Assembly (NCBI GenBank): GCA_030068075.1
Contig: CM057835.1
Coordinates: 21,353,957-21,417,956 of the forward strand
DNA from: Paguma larvata
Lineage: Eukaryota > Chordata > Mammalia > Carnivora > Viverridae
Reading direction: 5' to 3'
DNA: 64,000 bases
Shown here: piece after piece, positions 42,507-56,320 of the stretch
How the letters are laid out: the number at the start of each line of letters is the position of its first letter
Numbering within the stretch: position 1 is the stretch's first letter
The notes under the pieces: model-generated
Told to the model about the DNA's origin: nothing
Databases searched by the model: none
What the model saw: the letters and a program-made list of their open reading frames with translations, nothing else
Position numbers and translations under genes: made by a program

Positions 42507-42713
42507 GGGGTACCTGGGTGGCTCAGTCAGTTAAGCATCCGACTTCAGCTCAGGCCATGATCTCATGGCTCATGGGTTTGAGCCCCACATCGAGCTCTGT
42601 GCTGACAGTGCGGAGCCTGCTTGGGGTTCTTGCTCTCCCTCTCTCTCTGCCCCTCCCCCACTCATGCTGTCTCTGGCTCTCTCGAAATAAATAAATAAAC
42701 TTACAAAAAGAAA
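42507..42713 (+). repeat. CAN SINE (feline type), forward
   Basis: 'ggggtacctgggtggctcagtcagttaagc' through an (AAAT)n tail at about 42687-42702. It is followed 42 bp later by another forward copy. Confidence 0.94.
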
Positions 42714-42754
42714 TAGAAGAATGTTTAAAATAAAATTAAATAAAATAGGGAGGG

Positions 42755-42968
42755 TGGAACACCTGGGTGGATCAGTTGGTTAAACCTCTGATTCTTGCCT
42801 CAGCTCAGGTCATGATCTCACAGTCTGTGAGATCGAGTCCCATGTCAGGCTCTGTGTGGGCAGCATGGAGCTGCTTGGGATGTTTTCTCTCCTTCTCTAT
42901 TCCTCCCCCACTTGTGCGTGCACATGTGCTCTCTCTGTCTCTGTCTCTGCTTCTCTTAAAAATAAACA
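42755..42968 (+). repeat. CAN SINE (feline type), forward, with (AAATG)n tail
   Basis: 'ggaacacctgggtggatcagttggttaaacc' through 'aaaaataaacatg'. The tail has expanded into (AAATG)n up to 43003. Confidence 0.94.
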
Positions 42969-43003
42969 TGAAATGAAATGAAATGAAATAATGAAATGAA
43001 ATG

Positions 43004-44084
43004 GAGAGGAAAGAGGTACAATTGCCAAGATTATTTTTGTGTGATAGAATCGTAGGCAATTTTTATTTATATCTTTGGATTTTTCTCTATTTTTGAAGGT
43101 TTTTTATAAGAACATGTATTAGTTTCAGAGTAGAGAGTTATGTTAAATTCCGGTGTTGTAAGGTGGATGACAATTACACGAGGATCAAAGAAATTGTAAA
43201 AGTTAATGATTAAAACATAAGACACATATTTAAGAGCAGATGAAAATTTTCTCTCCAGGCTCTATAACAGTATGGATGGAAAAGCCCCGGAAAGAGTAAA
43301 CTTGAAACTCTGGGTCATGACTTATGTTGACTAAATTGATTTTAATGGGTCTACGATGGAATTAAGAACTATTCATAAAAATAATTTTTGTTCTTGCTCT
43401 GTGGGCACTGACTATTCATACCCAAATGGAATTATTCAGCTAATAGAACATGGCAAATTTTTCCAGTTAATTAATGAACATGATTTAATCATGGGAAATG
43501 GAATCAGAATAACAGTTTGTAATACTCTATTTCATCAACTGGGTGATAGGTACACAAATGGTCATTTTATTTTTATTCTTTAAACTGCATGTATATTTCA
43601 CACACTTCCATGTATGTGCTCTATGTCTTACAATGAAAAAGAGAGGAGAATGCAAGAACATAGACAAGAAATTATATTTAGCAATAGCTTTAAAATCAAA
43701 TCAGCAACAATTGATTTTTTTCTGTCAATTTTTGTATTGAAAACTAAAAAAAAAAAAAGCAGACCTCTAATATGATGCTCATGAAGTGAATGCAAAAATT
43801 ATGCCACCATTTTTCTAAATTGATTATAAGCAGTCTGACTTACTCAGACTAAAACCCAGTTTAACTTTTCCTGTTGGGGTGGGGGAGGGGTTGGAAATCT
43901 TGGCCTGATTCTCAGACCTCATCTTATTCTCATCTTGGTGGCAATAAAGCTAATCCTCCTCAGAGGGCCAGGGGGTAGTACGTTACTAGAGAGAAAGGAA
44001 TCTTGACAGTGATATTGATTTCTGACGTACACATTTAGATTGCATTTAAAGCGTAACATTTAAGGCAGCATGCTGCTTTGCTTA
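43004..44084. other. Unassigned intronic sequence
   Basis: A poly-A run lies at 43747-43758. No exon or named repeat. Confidence 0.45.
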
Positions 44085-44262
44085 TCCTTCCTTCCTTCTT
44101 TCCTTCCCGACTGCCTTCCTTCCTGCCTTCCTGCTTTCCTGACTTCCTACCTTCTGCCTGCCTGCCTGCCTGCCTGCCTCTCTTTCTGCCTTCCTGCCTT
44201 CCTGTCTGTCTTCCTGCCTTGCTACCTGCTTTCCTTCTTGCCTTCCTGCCTTCCTGCGTTTC
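44085..44262. repeat. (TTCC)n/(TGCC)n pyrimidine-rich microsatellite
   Basis: Tetramers TTCC, TGCC and CTTCC mixed over about 175 bp. Spurious Leu/Pro/Ser frames run through it. Confidence 0.96.
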
Positions 44263-44538
44263 TACTTTTTAAATGAAAAGTTTGGCCAATATATTTGGCT
44301 TAAACTTTTATCCAAGTTGGAGAGGACTGATCTATAATCATCAGGAAAATGAATCATGATGTAGACAGTGACTCCCACAACTATTTGGTTTCAGAAACCA
44401 CTATACTTTTAAAAATTATTGAAGACCCCAACCTACATATGGCTATGTAGGTTATAGCCGTAAATATTTACCATATTAAAAGTCAAAATTGAGAGACTTT
44501 TAAAAATATGTATTCTTTGCATATTCACAATTTACCAT

Positions 44539-44628
44539 AATATATGTATTTTAACTGTATTTTCCAATAATATATGTATTTTAACTGTATTTTCCAATAA
44601 TATATGTATTTTAACTGTATTGTCCAAA
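44539..44628. repeat. 30-bp tandem repeat, three units
   Basis: The unit runs AATATATGTATTTTAACTGT plus ATTTTCCAAT. Copies lie at 44539-44568, 44569-44598 and 44599-44628; the first two are identical and the third has two changes. Confidence 0.96.
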
Positions 44629-45920
44629 AAATATTAGTGAGAAGAGGTGTAGTACCTTACATTTTTCTAAAATTTTAATGAGTGGTTTAATAGAGAATAA
44701 CTAGACTGTTATATTGCATAATGCATTTACTTTGTTCTAATATGCTTATTTGGTTAAATTACATGAAAATAACTAACCTCCAACAGATATGTAGTTGGAA
44801 AAGGAAAGGCATATTTTAACAACCTTTTCAAATAATTGTAGATTTTATCCTTTAACACTACACCAGTGAGTAGTTTCTTGAAAGTTACTTGTAACATGGA
44901 ATCTGACGCCATATTAATAAACCTTCTCCACTGCTATATAAACATCCATTGCTCTATCTTGCATTTTGAATAGATCTTTTACCCATGCGTGATTCTGTCA
45001 CATCAAGCTGTGGTCATTTGGGATGGCATAGAGAGTCAGACACATGTTCCCAGCGTCGACATACTTCATTATACGGTATCAAAAAATCCCATTTATTACT
45101 ATTGCCACCAATCCCAGTAGAAAGGGCTTTTAATGTTGTGATGCAGCCATGCTTCTAGTGGCAGATACAAGTTTTCCAAATTTCTAATTTTAACTTAAAA
45201 GCTTGAATTTCATCCTTGGCAGCTGATACTATTTTCCTTAAACTGACTGGCTCACTTTGTTCATTTTTGAGAAAATGTCTAACTAGTACCCGAGTCTGAA
45301 TAGCTACAGTTTTTCCGTTGATTGCTCTTTCAAGTGAAAATGGTGTTCCATAAAAAAAAAAAAAAAGGTAGCTAATTCAGCTTGAAACTCAAATGATCAC
45401 CAAAATAAAGAAAATCAATGTGCTTAGACATCCTTCAAATACATTTCCTCTTTTGATATGCAGAATATTAAAAATACATGAACTTAAGGATTAAGAATTA
45501 ATAAACTTAATAATTTTTATTGCATTGTGAAAGGTATTCTTGTCAATATGGTGAAACGATAAAAAAAAACACAAAATAAAAACCTGCATGATCATTAAAA
45601 TGGGTTTGACCCTGCAGATTCCCTTAAAGTGTCTCAAGAAACACTAAGAGTCCATAGAGCATACTTTGAGAATCAATGTAGACACAGCTTCCACAAATTA
45701 GCCCATCTTCGGATACATTCAAGAAGCCCATTTCCTTCCAACATGGGAATAGTTTTGCATCCTTGAAGTAGAAACTGATAAGAATAATAAATATTATTCT
45801 TCCTCTTCCTTATTATTATTTCTATTATTATCATTATTATTACTTTGCATTTGTGAAGGTGGTAAAAATCTTCAATATTTCCAATCACTGTCTTTCAGCA
45901 ATCGATTATTAAAAATCAAT
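44629..45920. other. Unassigned intronic sequence
   Basis: A-rich run at 45352-45366 and (TTA)n-like text at 45790-45842. No gene or named repeat. Confidence 0.45.
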
Positions 45921-46135
45921 GGGCACCTGGGTGACTCAGTCGGTTAAGCCAATTTGGCTCAGGTCATGATCTCGCAGTTCACGGTTTCAAGCCCCACATG
46001 GGACTCTGTGCTGACAGCTCAGAGCCTGGAGCCTGCTTCAGACTCCCTGTTTTCCTTTCCCTCTGTCCCTACACTGCTTGTGTTCTGTCTCTCTCTCTTT
46101 CAAAAATAGACATTAAAAATTTTTTTTAATTAAAT
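45921..46135 (+). repeat. CAN SINE (feline type), forward
   Basis: 'gggcacctgggtgactcagtcggttaagcc' to '..cattaaaaatttttttta'. The target sequence 'wwtaaaaatcaat' occurs at both sides (45906-45920 and 46136-46149). Confidence 0.94.
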
Positions 46136-46149
46136 AAATAAAAATCAAT

Positions 46150-49100
46150 AAGCATCTTGGATCATATAACCTGATATATTTACCTACACTTCACATATTT
46201 AGAAATAAAAACTCAACTGTCTTCAGAGCTCATTACCCAAAGAGACATGGGGGAGGCACACTAGTGAGAGTAGAGACAGTATTTTCTATTTAAGGGCATT
46301 TCAATTAAAAAAAAAAAAAAAGGTTTCTGTTGGACATGAAAGTGGCCAAATTGAGTCTCCGAGGCCAGCTGGAAGCTAAATTTGACTCTGCATTTGCAGG
46401 TTTTCCCAAATGTGTCGGGGCCACATGATTTTGTCTTACCTCATGATAGAAAACTGGACTGACTACATATGCTATCCGACACTGGATACATTTTATAGTG
46501 AAAGGTGACTCTGTTTATTATTATTCTAGGATATTAGATGTGACCGGTGAGTGGAATGCATATTCACCCTGTGATGACAAAATGGGGCCATTTTCCTCAA
46601 TTATCGTTTGTGAATCTCAACACTAAACCTGCATAGCTGAATCTAAAGAATAACTGAGGCAGACAGAAATTTAATTATGGACTGTTGGTGTCTGTGCCAG
46701 CAAGACAAAAATACTAGTTTTCACAATTTAATAACTATCTTCCTCAAAATAACCAGTACTTGCTTTTAATGTTTATGCTTTCTGAATGCAAACCTTTTTT
46801 CCCCTCCTTGTGGTATACTCTTTGGTTTTCTTTATTAAATGATTGCCTCAATGGAATATCAAACACTTTTCCAATTGGAAATGAAAGGACACTGCAGGCG
46901 ACAGTGGGGTATTCTCTTTGATTTCTTCCCAGGCATAAGAGTTACAAATTAATTTAACTTCACAGAGCTAGTTCCCTGTCTGCATCCTCAATTTCAAGCT
47001 AACCTACTGTTCACCTGCTGGCTCCGTAGCCATCCCTCATCTACTTCTGTTTCAGGAAATTCAGCAGGTACCTTGTGTCTTCAAACCCCACTAGGTATAA
47101 TAATATGTGCCCTGAGTGAAAAATTCCATCAAGCTACTTCTAACTCTGTGTTCAGAGTGTCTTTTATTAAAAACCAGCCTAATCCAGTGTGGTCACAAGA
47201 AAATAAAAATTTATTTAATAAAAAAAAAATAAAACTCCATCTGGCTGAAAGCCAAAGAGCTTTAAACAGAGAAGAAGAAAGAAATCATTTCTCAGGAGCT
47301 AGTATTCATCCTTCCATGATTCTATTACTTCCCTTCCTCATTTACACCAATTCAGTACTAAAAATGACATTCCCTCTCTGTAAATATTCCTACATCTGTT
47401 CATATTTCCTCTTTCTTTATCCATGTACACACACATACTGCTATTTGTAGACAGAATTTGGAAGAAGAAAGCAGAGTGTCTATTCTTACCAATGGCATAT
47501 GGCTGTATCCCTTCTGTCTCATGGGCAAATTTCGAGTCTATCGGTTTCATTTTGTAGCAGGGTTGAAGGAAGTGGTTTTACATTTATAGCATGATTTTTT
47601 TTGTTGTTGTAATTTTACAGCTGACGGCAGAGTCCCAGAAAACAAATGTTGCCATTACGATGTGTCAAAGTTAGTTTAGGGAACCCAGAACTCTGCATAA
47701 TTTATATACATGCATAAAGCAGCCTTTCCAGAAAAGCAATAGATTATTTACTCTAATTTTTGTTTTTGATAAAGAACCAAATAAGTAGTTGGGTTATTTC
47801 CTATTTGGCCAATGTTGAATACTAAAGGTATGCCCATAACTCATAACTATATATGTCTTTTTTTATACTCCAGGAATAGCTTGATATCAAGCAGGACCAT
47901 AAAAGGAAGCTCTACCAGTCCTTTCATTGATTTTTTGTGACTTTTGCACTCACAGGTTATAGGTCAGGCTCCACATATGCTCAGAGAAATCCTCTTGCTT
48001 GTGAGTCAAGGCAGACTGCTACACCCTTCAGTCACCTACCCTGGGGATGATAAGTGTCATATTCCTAGTAAATGCAGAGCTGACCATATCTCGGCCCCAA
48101 AATACTCTTGGGAAAAGAAAGACTCTGTATTTGTTAAGAAATCTTCATTACTCCTTAGAGAGAACAATCTCAAATGTACCATTTTTGTTTTTGACCTTTT
48201 ATGAAATAGCAACATATCAGGGGATGGAAGTTTAGAGGAGACCGTATAAATAATATCTAATATCACTCAAGGTCCAGAATGAAAACAGAAAAAACTAGTG
48301 GATCTAGTGAGGGATAGATCACTAGTAACATTAGAATGACAGGCATGGCAAGAAAAAAATGTAATAGATCCCCCAGTATTTCTAATACTTTTAACTCGGA
48401 GTCCTGGACTAGGTTGATGTTCCCAAAACAGTACTGAGGGATGAAGACTTTTTTTTTTTTTAACAAATTCAAGAACCAAACAGATATTGTCTACTTATCC
48501 ACTGTAAGTCAGTTTAGGCTTACTAACATATAAACTTTAGGCTGACTAGAATATAAATTTGGTTGCATCTAAATGGAATTTCATCATGAAATACTGATTA
48601 TTGCTACTATCTTATATTGGTTAAAAGACCTGCCCTACAAAACTAATTCTAAAATAGCATGACTGTCCATTGGTTTCCATGTTTTACCCAGCTCCTGTTC
48701 TCAAAGAGGGCGAGCTAAAGCTATTATGGTTGAGAGTAAAGGGGTAGAGGGCATCATGACATGCAACTTGGTCATTTCATTGTATGGTCATCCGTATACA
48801 ATAAAAGTTATCTTATTTTCCTTTGGTGTGCTTTTTATGATAATTTAAACCACTTCAAAAACATTGTTTTTTAAAATTTATTTAAAAGTAGGACTGTCTC
48901 ATATTGTATGAGATTCACCTTTGACAGTTACTGATTGTGTTTTAGCATGGCCTTATAGTTTTTAATAGAGTTTGAATTTGAACTTTTTAAACATTGCAAT
49001 TATAAAGGCAGAGTTGGAGATGAATGCGGAATGAAATAATAAATGAGAGTCTTGATAGTGAGGAAATTTGGAGAGGCTGTTCTAGGCCAACCTCTTCTAT

Positions 49101-49540
49101 TAAAAGATAAGGAAATTAAGGATTTTTGAAGATGCAGTGAATTGGTAATTCCTAATAAAGATCAAATATCAGAAGTCTTAATTATCTTCTAAGTCATTCC
49201 TAAGCCAGTGTCTCCTGCAATATTTTACATAGCAAACAAAATGATGTTGATGGAAAGTTGGGGTGAATACCATGCAGGAGTGCATTACTAGAGAAGAAAC
49301 AGTTGCAGTATATGCTGCCTTTTAACTGACATGAAAAACAAATGTAGAGACAGATGATACTATGAATAAATAGTGTAAGTATGTTTATAATCAACTCCCA
49401 CCAAACAAATGAACACTTAGATATCCAGAATCAAAATCAGGTAATTTACAATCAGATAAATAATATTGATATGAGAATCAAATTGTTTAATACTGGAATT
49501 TCTAAGATGCCAAAGTAATTGTAATATATTATATTATATT
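46150..49540. other. Unassigned intronic sequence
   Basis: This is the longest block (about 3.4 kb) without a recognised repeat. It has poly-A or poly-T runs at 46307-46321, 47220-47230 and 48450-48461. The 125-codon plus-strand frame at 47073-47450 has no domain I recognise and no splice context, so it is probably chance. The block would be a reasonable place to look for conserved non-coding elements. Confidence 0.45.
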
Positions 49541-49544
49541 ATAT

Positions 49545-49750
49545 ATTAATAAGGACTTAGTAATTCCAGGCATTGTATTTGGCCTCTTAAGTTAAAACCT
49601 TATAACCACTCTAAGAGCTAAGTAACATTACTCTCTACCTTTTTCAAAATAAATAAAGATTTAGATTAAGTAACCTGTGCTAAATTGCACCACTAGTAAA
49701 TGATAGGACTGAGATTTGTACCTAGTCCGGTGTCATACTCCATGCTTATT
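49545..49750 (-). repeat. MIR element
   Basis: 'ttccaggcattgtatttggcctcttaagttaaaaccttataaccactctaagagc' and 'gtaacctgtgctaaattgcaccactagtaaatgataggactgagatttgtacc' give a reverse MIR. Confidence 0.7.
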
Positions 49751-50184
49751 ATAATAATATTTCAATTAATCGATATTAACTCAATATGAAATAGATTGTG
49801 GCAGTCCACATGCTGACTCCTTCATACAATGTGAATTAAATCTGATTTACTATTTAGGAAACATGGTTCAAATATAATACTGTCTCAAATATAATACTCT
49901 TTTCTAAGTACATGCAAGAGAGAAGTGGAAGAATCCATTTTATCCAGCTTAGACCTATGAAAGGTGAATAGCATTCTGTTTACAGCACAGCATCAGAAAT
50001 AGTTTTATTCAAAACTAACCAAAATAAAAAAGCAGCCTGTGAGAAAATCCTTTAGTGCAGTGAGAAACATTAAGTATGGTTCTAAAATACCAGGTTACAA
50101 GTTAATTTGATTTGCTCTTCACTTTCTTATTTCTGCTTTTTTGTGTTTATATCATGATATATATTACTCAAAAATATTCAGTAA

Positions 50185-50460
50185 AGTGAATAGAATCAAG
50201 TCTAAATTTCTAGACATGGGATTCAATGTTTTCCATAAATAGGTCCAACTTCTCATTTCAAATTTATCATCTGTTACCATTCTACAAATGATTATCATCT
50301 GATATCTAGAAAAGGAATCATCTCTACATACAGTCTGCAAATTTTCCACCTAAAATTGACTTAACCCTTGTCTGTGCTATTTGGAACTAGATATGTTTAC
50401 TTGAATTTATCATCCCTTTCCTTATGTTAGACATATGGTTACATGAATTAACTGTCTGGC
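50185..50460 (+). repeat. Possible L2-type fragment
   Basis: 'agtctaaatttctagacatgggattcaatgttttccataaataggtccaacttctcatttcaaatttatcatctg' resembles the L2 order (aagtccaaa..., ggcattcaaggcc..., ctggcccaacctacc...). Weak. Confidence 0.35.
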
Positions 50461-50689
50461 TCAATGGTATATTAAAAACAAAAAAAACAAAGAATGTGTC
50501 TTCTTTGTTTTCTCCTACAGACTATTATTCTGGGAAATTATAAAAACAAATGGTAGCAAACTATAATTAATTTTGAAATATAAGTAATATTCAGTCAAAT
50601 GAAAAAGTTTTATGTATCCATTGGTAATAGATTCTTGGTGATAAACATAGTTCTGAAACTATTTGTTTTAAAATTAATTATATACATAA

Positions 50690-50845
50690 TAGTTTTAAAT
50701 TATATTATATATTATTATATATAATATATATTGTTATATATATTATATATATTATTTTAAATTATGCAAAAATATATAGGTTTAAATTAAATTATATATA
50801 ATACAATTAAATTATAGATATAAATTATTATACATATATAATTTT
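50690..50845. repeat. AT-rich (TATATTA)-type low-complexity region
   Basis: About 150 bp composed almost entirely of A and T, with 'atatattata' words. Confidence 0.9.
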
Positions 50846-52874
50846 TCTTTTAAATAATATGAATTTTGAAATGGTTTCTGTTAAAATGCATGTCAACGAA
50901 AATAAATATTAGAGAGAAAAATCATTCAAAATATACTTTAGTCCAATTTATTCCATTAAAAGCCAGTGCTTCTAAATGTACAGATATTTAGAGTTCAGGT
51001 CTATCCAAGACCCAGAGTCATTTAATTGCAGTTAAACAAATGAACAATAGATTGGATTACCAACTGATCAATTCAATTAGGCCATTAAGAAAACTGAAAT
51101 AAGAGTTCCAATGTATGGGCCACTTATTTCAGTCGACCTAGTACCTAAAGCAGATTTATAATTCAGCAATTCAATCTACTGCTTGGCACTCAGATGTCAT
51201 GAGAACTAAATAAAGTGAACCTGACAATCCCTGTGGCCCCTCAATATCTCATACATTCTCCATCACGTGCAATGAGATGCTTTAAACCATCACAATCTTA
51301 CTTACTGTTGTGTTATCAGTATTTCAAAACAAAACCCCTTTACAACGATTTAACACCAATTTACTCTGTTAAATTACTCTGTTAAAAATGTACCATTTCT
51401 CACAAGCAAGAATTCAATTTCTGCCTTAAAACATTAATCAACGCATTAAATTAGTTACCGATTTCCCTACCTTTGAATGAAATAAGTAATTATTCATTTA
51501 ATCTGGAAAGTATAAAATGTTATAGGGAAATCTCATTAAAAAGTTTGTAATTCTTCTTGAACACAATAGCACCCCATTCCACCCCCAATCTTCGGGAAAA
51601 GTGCCACTCTCTAGATTTTACTGAGCCCAGACTTCATCCTCTCCCTAGTAATCTGTGTGTTTCTAAGACCTATCCTTAGTGAAGATCTCCTCCCTCAGCT
51701 TCATCATGAATCCTACCTGATAGCACTTTAGTAGCCACTTGTGGTCAATTCTCTCCAGGTTAATATCCCACATTCTGCCTTCACTTCCTTCTTCCAGTTT
51801 ATTTTCCTTACTTCCAGTTCATCCCCTGCAACACTTCCTGCGTCCTAAGACCTGGTAAGAAGACTTAATGCAGGTCCCCTGAAGAGCTATCATATTTCTT
51901 TTCTCTATGCTGTGCTGATGCTGTTTATCTGTCCTGGTGTACACTTCTTTGCTCTTCGTAATTGGCACCTGGTGTATGTAAGGGAGTGCCACTGTTACTT
52001 TGTTCACAGCATAGTCCCCTTGCATGGTCTACCTTCCCCATTACACTATCACTGTCTTAGTCCACCGTCTCCCAAGTCTGTATTCTTAGCAACCAGCAAG
52101 ATGGCAGGTACACAAAATTCACTGGAGAGTTTGTTGAATAAGGTATTTATTTATTTAGTAAATAAACTGAAAATGCTTGTTGAAAGGCAGCATTTGAAAA
52201 CAACTATTTGATTTTTAAAATCTGAATTTAATAGAATACTTAGTTACTTGGTGATATTGGGCATCTTATATATAAAGGGGGCAACTTTTATTTTATATAA
52301 ACTTGAATAAGAACAACAAAGTATATATGAATTAGTACTAGATAAATCCTTACACACTTTAGCGTTTATGTTTAAAACTAATACAAAAACAGATAACTTC
52401 ATAAGTCAAGATGGCACTTAAATGACCATGAAGAATATAGTTTTTTAAAGAGTGGTGACCACTCAGATACCACTTTAATGCTTCTAAGTCATGTTAATAC
52501 TTCGATAGTTTTCTATTTTAATTGACTCCATCTTACCTGATTAAATAAGCATTAGAATAGAGAGTGGCTCCTCTCTATATGTAATTTGTTACTCCCTCAG
52601 ACTGGTACTTAGAGAAAACAGAAATTGATTCAGAAGGGATTAGCATGATTTTAAAAATGAGAAAATCATAAGTGGCAATTAAAAGAGGCTTGGATTGGCC
52701 ATTCATCCATTCATCCATTCATTCTCTTACTCCATTTTGACTTGCAGTGGATTTGTGTATTTGACCTCTAAACCAACTTGCAAACTCAAGGATAAATGAA
52801 ACAAACATATGTTCCTTCAGCAGATCCTTTATGTTGTCAATAGTATATGAGACAGGCTTAACCAAGTATGACAA

Positions 52875-52876
<2 letters not shown>
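50846..52876. other. Unassigned intronic sequence
   Basis: A minor (ATTC)n patch lies at about 52702-52722. No exon or named repeat. Confidence 0.45.

Positions 52877-52921
<45 letters not shown>
52877..52921. repeat. (GT)n microsatellite
   Basis: About 22 uninterrupted GT units. Length polymorphism is likely. Confidence 0.98.
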
Positions 52922-52922
<1 letters not shown>

Positions 52923-54119
52923 CTCAGCTCATAAATCCTTTTGGAAACTTATATTAGAATTCATAGGACTTGGAGAAAATTTCTCATTCTATGTAATGAT
53001 TTAAACAAATTACAGTTTCCATTCACATAAAAAATGCCCACACACCTCCAAAGTATACCAACATATCCTTGATTTTCGCCAAATTGACAAGATGAAATTT
53101 GGCTTTAAACAAATCTCCATGGATTAGAATGCAAATGTGTTTTACAAGGTGAATAAATAAATGTAAAGGGTGATCTGATGCTAATGTCTCTGTGTCTTTC
53201 AGAACATTCCATTTCAGATTTAATATTTAATTAGTCCAGCTTTATCCCTTAATACCACTGGAAAACAGACTTTTCACTGATATTAAGATAGCCTAACATA
53301 GTCTGGCCAATTTTCTATGTGACTTACCTAGGTTTCCCATTTGATTGACTTAGATGCATTATTAAGGACATATGAATATAAATATTTAAAATTTTTGTGT
53401 ATCTAATGGATGCCTAGATAAATGTATGTATGTGTTGGGAATAAATGCTACATTAGCATCTGTCACTGCCTAGTGGATGAAAGGGAACAGAGGTGCTGAT
53501 GGTTATTGACACGTTTAAGTCAGTACCTCTGTGACTGATGGAGGAGAGAGTATACAAAAGAATTAGAAGAGGTTTCAGAGATGTCCTTATCATAGTACCT
53601 GGAAATGTTCAAATTGCCAGTTTGCTTTTGAAGTGGACTTACGAATGCTACCCTCTCTGTAGCTGAAGGACCTGTGATAACTGCACACAGCATGTGGAGA
53701 CAAAAGCCACATCAGTGCTTTGATAGGAAGTCTGTCACAATTACTCAAGTGTGTGCCTTCTTTGTGATTCTCACAAGTGAGTCTCTGTAAACCCTGTAGT
53801 GTGATTAAATGGGAAAGTAGGTATTACATAGATAGAAGATAGTGGCAGTTATTGGAAGAGAACAGATGTTAGAAAATAGCCAGTCTGACCTCTGGTTATT
53901 TAGGAGAAGAAAAGGAGCCGAAAGTCTTAGATTTGTCGGATAAGAGAAAGGAAGATAAGAAATAGAGAGAAACAAATTCTTTTATCATAGTATCAGTCAC
54001 ACTTTATTGTAATGACTTACATGTCCATGTTCACCCAACATTCCAATAAGTCAGTCTTCATCACTGCCCTGGACTTAGCCCGATGTTTCTCAGAAATGAG
54101 TATATGAACTGATGAGTAA
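52922..54119. other. Unassigned intronic sequence
   Basis: No exon or named repeat seen. Confidence 0.45.
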
Positions 54120-54260
54120 ATGAATGTTCAGTATTAACCAGTGGAAGGTTCTTAACCTTGCCAAACCTCACTTTCATCCTTTGAAAATGGGGATAATAAT
54201 AACTATTTCTTAGAATGTTATCGGATGAAAATAAAATAATACATTAAAAATCCTTAGCAG
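54120..54260 (+). repeat. MIR fragment
   Basis: 'gttcttaaccttgccaaacctcactttcatcctttgaaaatggggataataataactatttcttag' is the MIR core, forward. A SINE has inserted at its right end. Confidence 0.75.
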
Positions 54261-54261
54261 T

Positions 54262-54484
54262 GGGGGCACCTGGGTGACTCAGGAGGTAAAGCATCCAACT
54301 CTTGATTTCAGCTTAGGTCATGATCTCAGGGTTCAAAGGGGTGAAACCCGCATTGGACTCTGTGCTCACAGCTCAGAGCCTGGAGGCTACTTCAGATTCT
54401 GAGTCTCTGTCTCTCTCTCTCCCCCTCCCCCACTTGTGCACATTCTCTCTCTCTCTCTCTCTGCCTCAGAAATAAATAAACCTT
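54262..54484 (+). repeat. CAN SINE (feline type), forward
   Basis: 'ggggcacctgggtgactcaggaggtaaagc' to 'aaataaataaacctt'. Target-site duplication AAAAATCCTTAGCAGT at 54246-54261 and AAAAAATGCTTACCAGT at 54485-54501. Confidence 0.95.
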
Positions 54485-54660
54485 AAAAAATGCTTACCAG
54501 TCAACTTTACACAAAGAATTGTATATTAAGAGGATGAGTGAATACATACCAAAAAGAGGTCAAATATAAGGAAAATACCTGTTTTTCTACAAACTTCAAC
54601 TATAACCCCAAGAAGGATAAGAAATGCTTTTGGCATACCCTCATCTACTAACAAGAAATG

Positions 54661-54855
54661 AAAGGAAGGAAGGAAGGAAGGAAGGAAGGAAGGAAGGTAG
54701 GAAGGAAGGAAGGAAGGAAGGAAGGAAGAGAGAGAGATGGAAGGAAGGAAGGAAGAGAGAGAGAGAGAGAGAGAAGGAAACAAAGAAGGAAAGAGAGAAA
54801 GAAAGAAGGAAAGAAGGAAGGAAGGAAGGAAGGAGGGAAGGAAGGAAGGAAGGAA
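54661..54855. repeat. (GGAA)n/(GA)n purine microsatellite near the exon 3 donor
   Basis: About 195 bp of almost pure purine (GGAA, GA and GAAA units) on the plus strand. In the DCC transcript it reads as a (UUCC)n pyrimidine tract beginning 128 bp after the end of exon 3. Confidence 0.97.
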
Positions 54856-54944
54856 ATATAAAACAAAACTACCAAAAAATACAGAACTTAAAAAACTATT
54901 ACAAAGTATTTGTTAAAGGGAAAATTGTTGTTCAAACTACTTCA

Positions 54945-55298
<354 letters not shown>

Positions 55299-55479
55299 TC
55301 AGATAAGGTAGAATAATCACCAATAAAAATCACTCTTGTACTCTTTATAGAAAATTGTATTTTACATTTTGTCCAATTTCATCTCCTTTGCTCTTTATAT
55401 TTAATGCATCTGACATTACAATAGTTTCTGTGGCTAAAAAATTGATAAAGATAGTGCCTTTAATCTCTAGAAGCTTACT

Positions 55480-55625
55480 ATTTTGTTATCATTCTTTCAC
55501 AAAACAGCCTTGTAAAATAAACAGAGCGGGCAAGGTCATCCTAAATTTATAGATGAGAAAATTGAGGTTCAGGGAAATAAAATTCCACATGCAAGTTCCC
55601 ACAATTCTGCAAATAAGACCTGGTT
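55480..55625 (-). repeat. MIR fragment
   Basis: 'aaacagccttgtaaaataaacagagcg...atttatagatgagaaaattgaggttcagggaaataaaattcc' follows the reverse MIR core. Confidence 0.6.
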
Positions 55626-56320
55626 CTTTTGAATCCTGGTCCTATGTGCTTCCTAGTACATGGCTTTGGACAGAGGACTATGACGTAATGGAGATACATG
55701 AAGGACTGGCCGTACTGCATAGCCTAGAGCAATTTCAAGAAAGATGGGTGATATTAACCACCAAATAAAGTAACAGAAAACACTCTCGTATGAGTTGACT
55801 GCTTAAAGTAAATGCTCATCAGTATTTTCAAGTTCTGGTTATGTTATACTGAGAAAATGAATTAGACTAGCTTGTGTTTCCTGCTTGGCTGGGCCACCTA
55901 CTTTGTATGAATCCTTTGGTAACTCGTTTCATTTCTATGGGCTCTAATATGGGATAAGAGCCAACTCAACTCACAACCACTGGGATGTCCATATACAATA
56001 ACAGGTGAAAAAGATGCATTCATATGGATGACTAAACAAATGCCGGGGAAAAAAGAAATGACAAAAATAAAATTAATTAATCATTACTGAGCATGAGCAC
56101 AGTGAGAGGAGCCTCCTCCATCATGATGTACATGAGAAGGGCAGAACATATTTTGATCCTGTCCCCTTGAACCCCTTCTTGTGAACAGATGGATATTCAT
56201 GACCACAGTGCGTTGACCATGAAAACTTTTTAAAAATGATTACAAACACATTTGAATGAATTACATCATCACTGATAAAACATTGGAGATTTTATCTTCT
56301 AGAGTTTAATTAAATAATTT

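Noticed and set aside
44539..44628. CRISPR-like regular repeats
   Set aside because: The units are directly adjacent with no spacers, in a mammalian intron.
47073..47450. 125-codon plus-strand frame
   Set aside because: No recognised domain, contains a poly-A-coded Lys run, no splice or promoter context.
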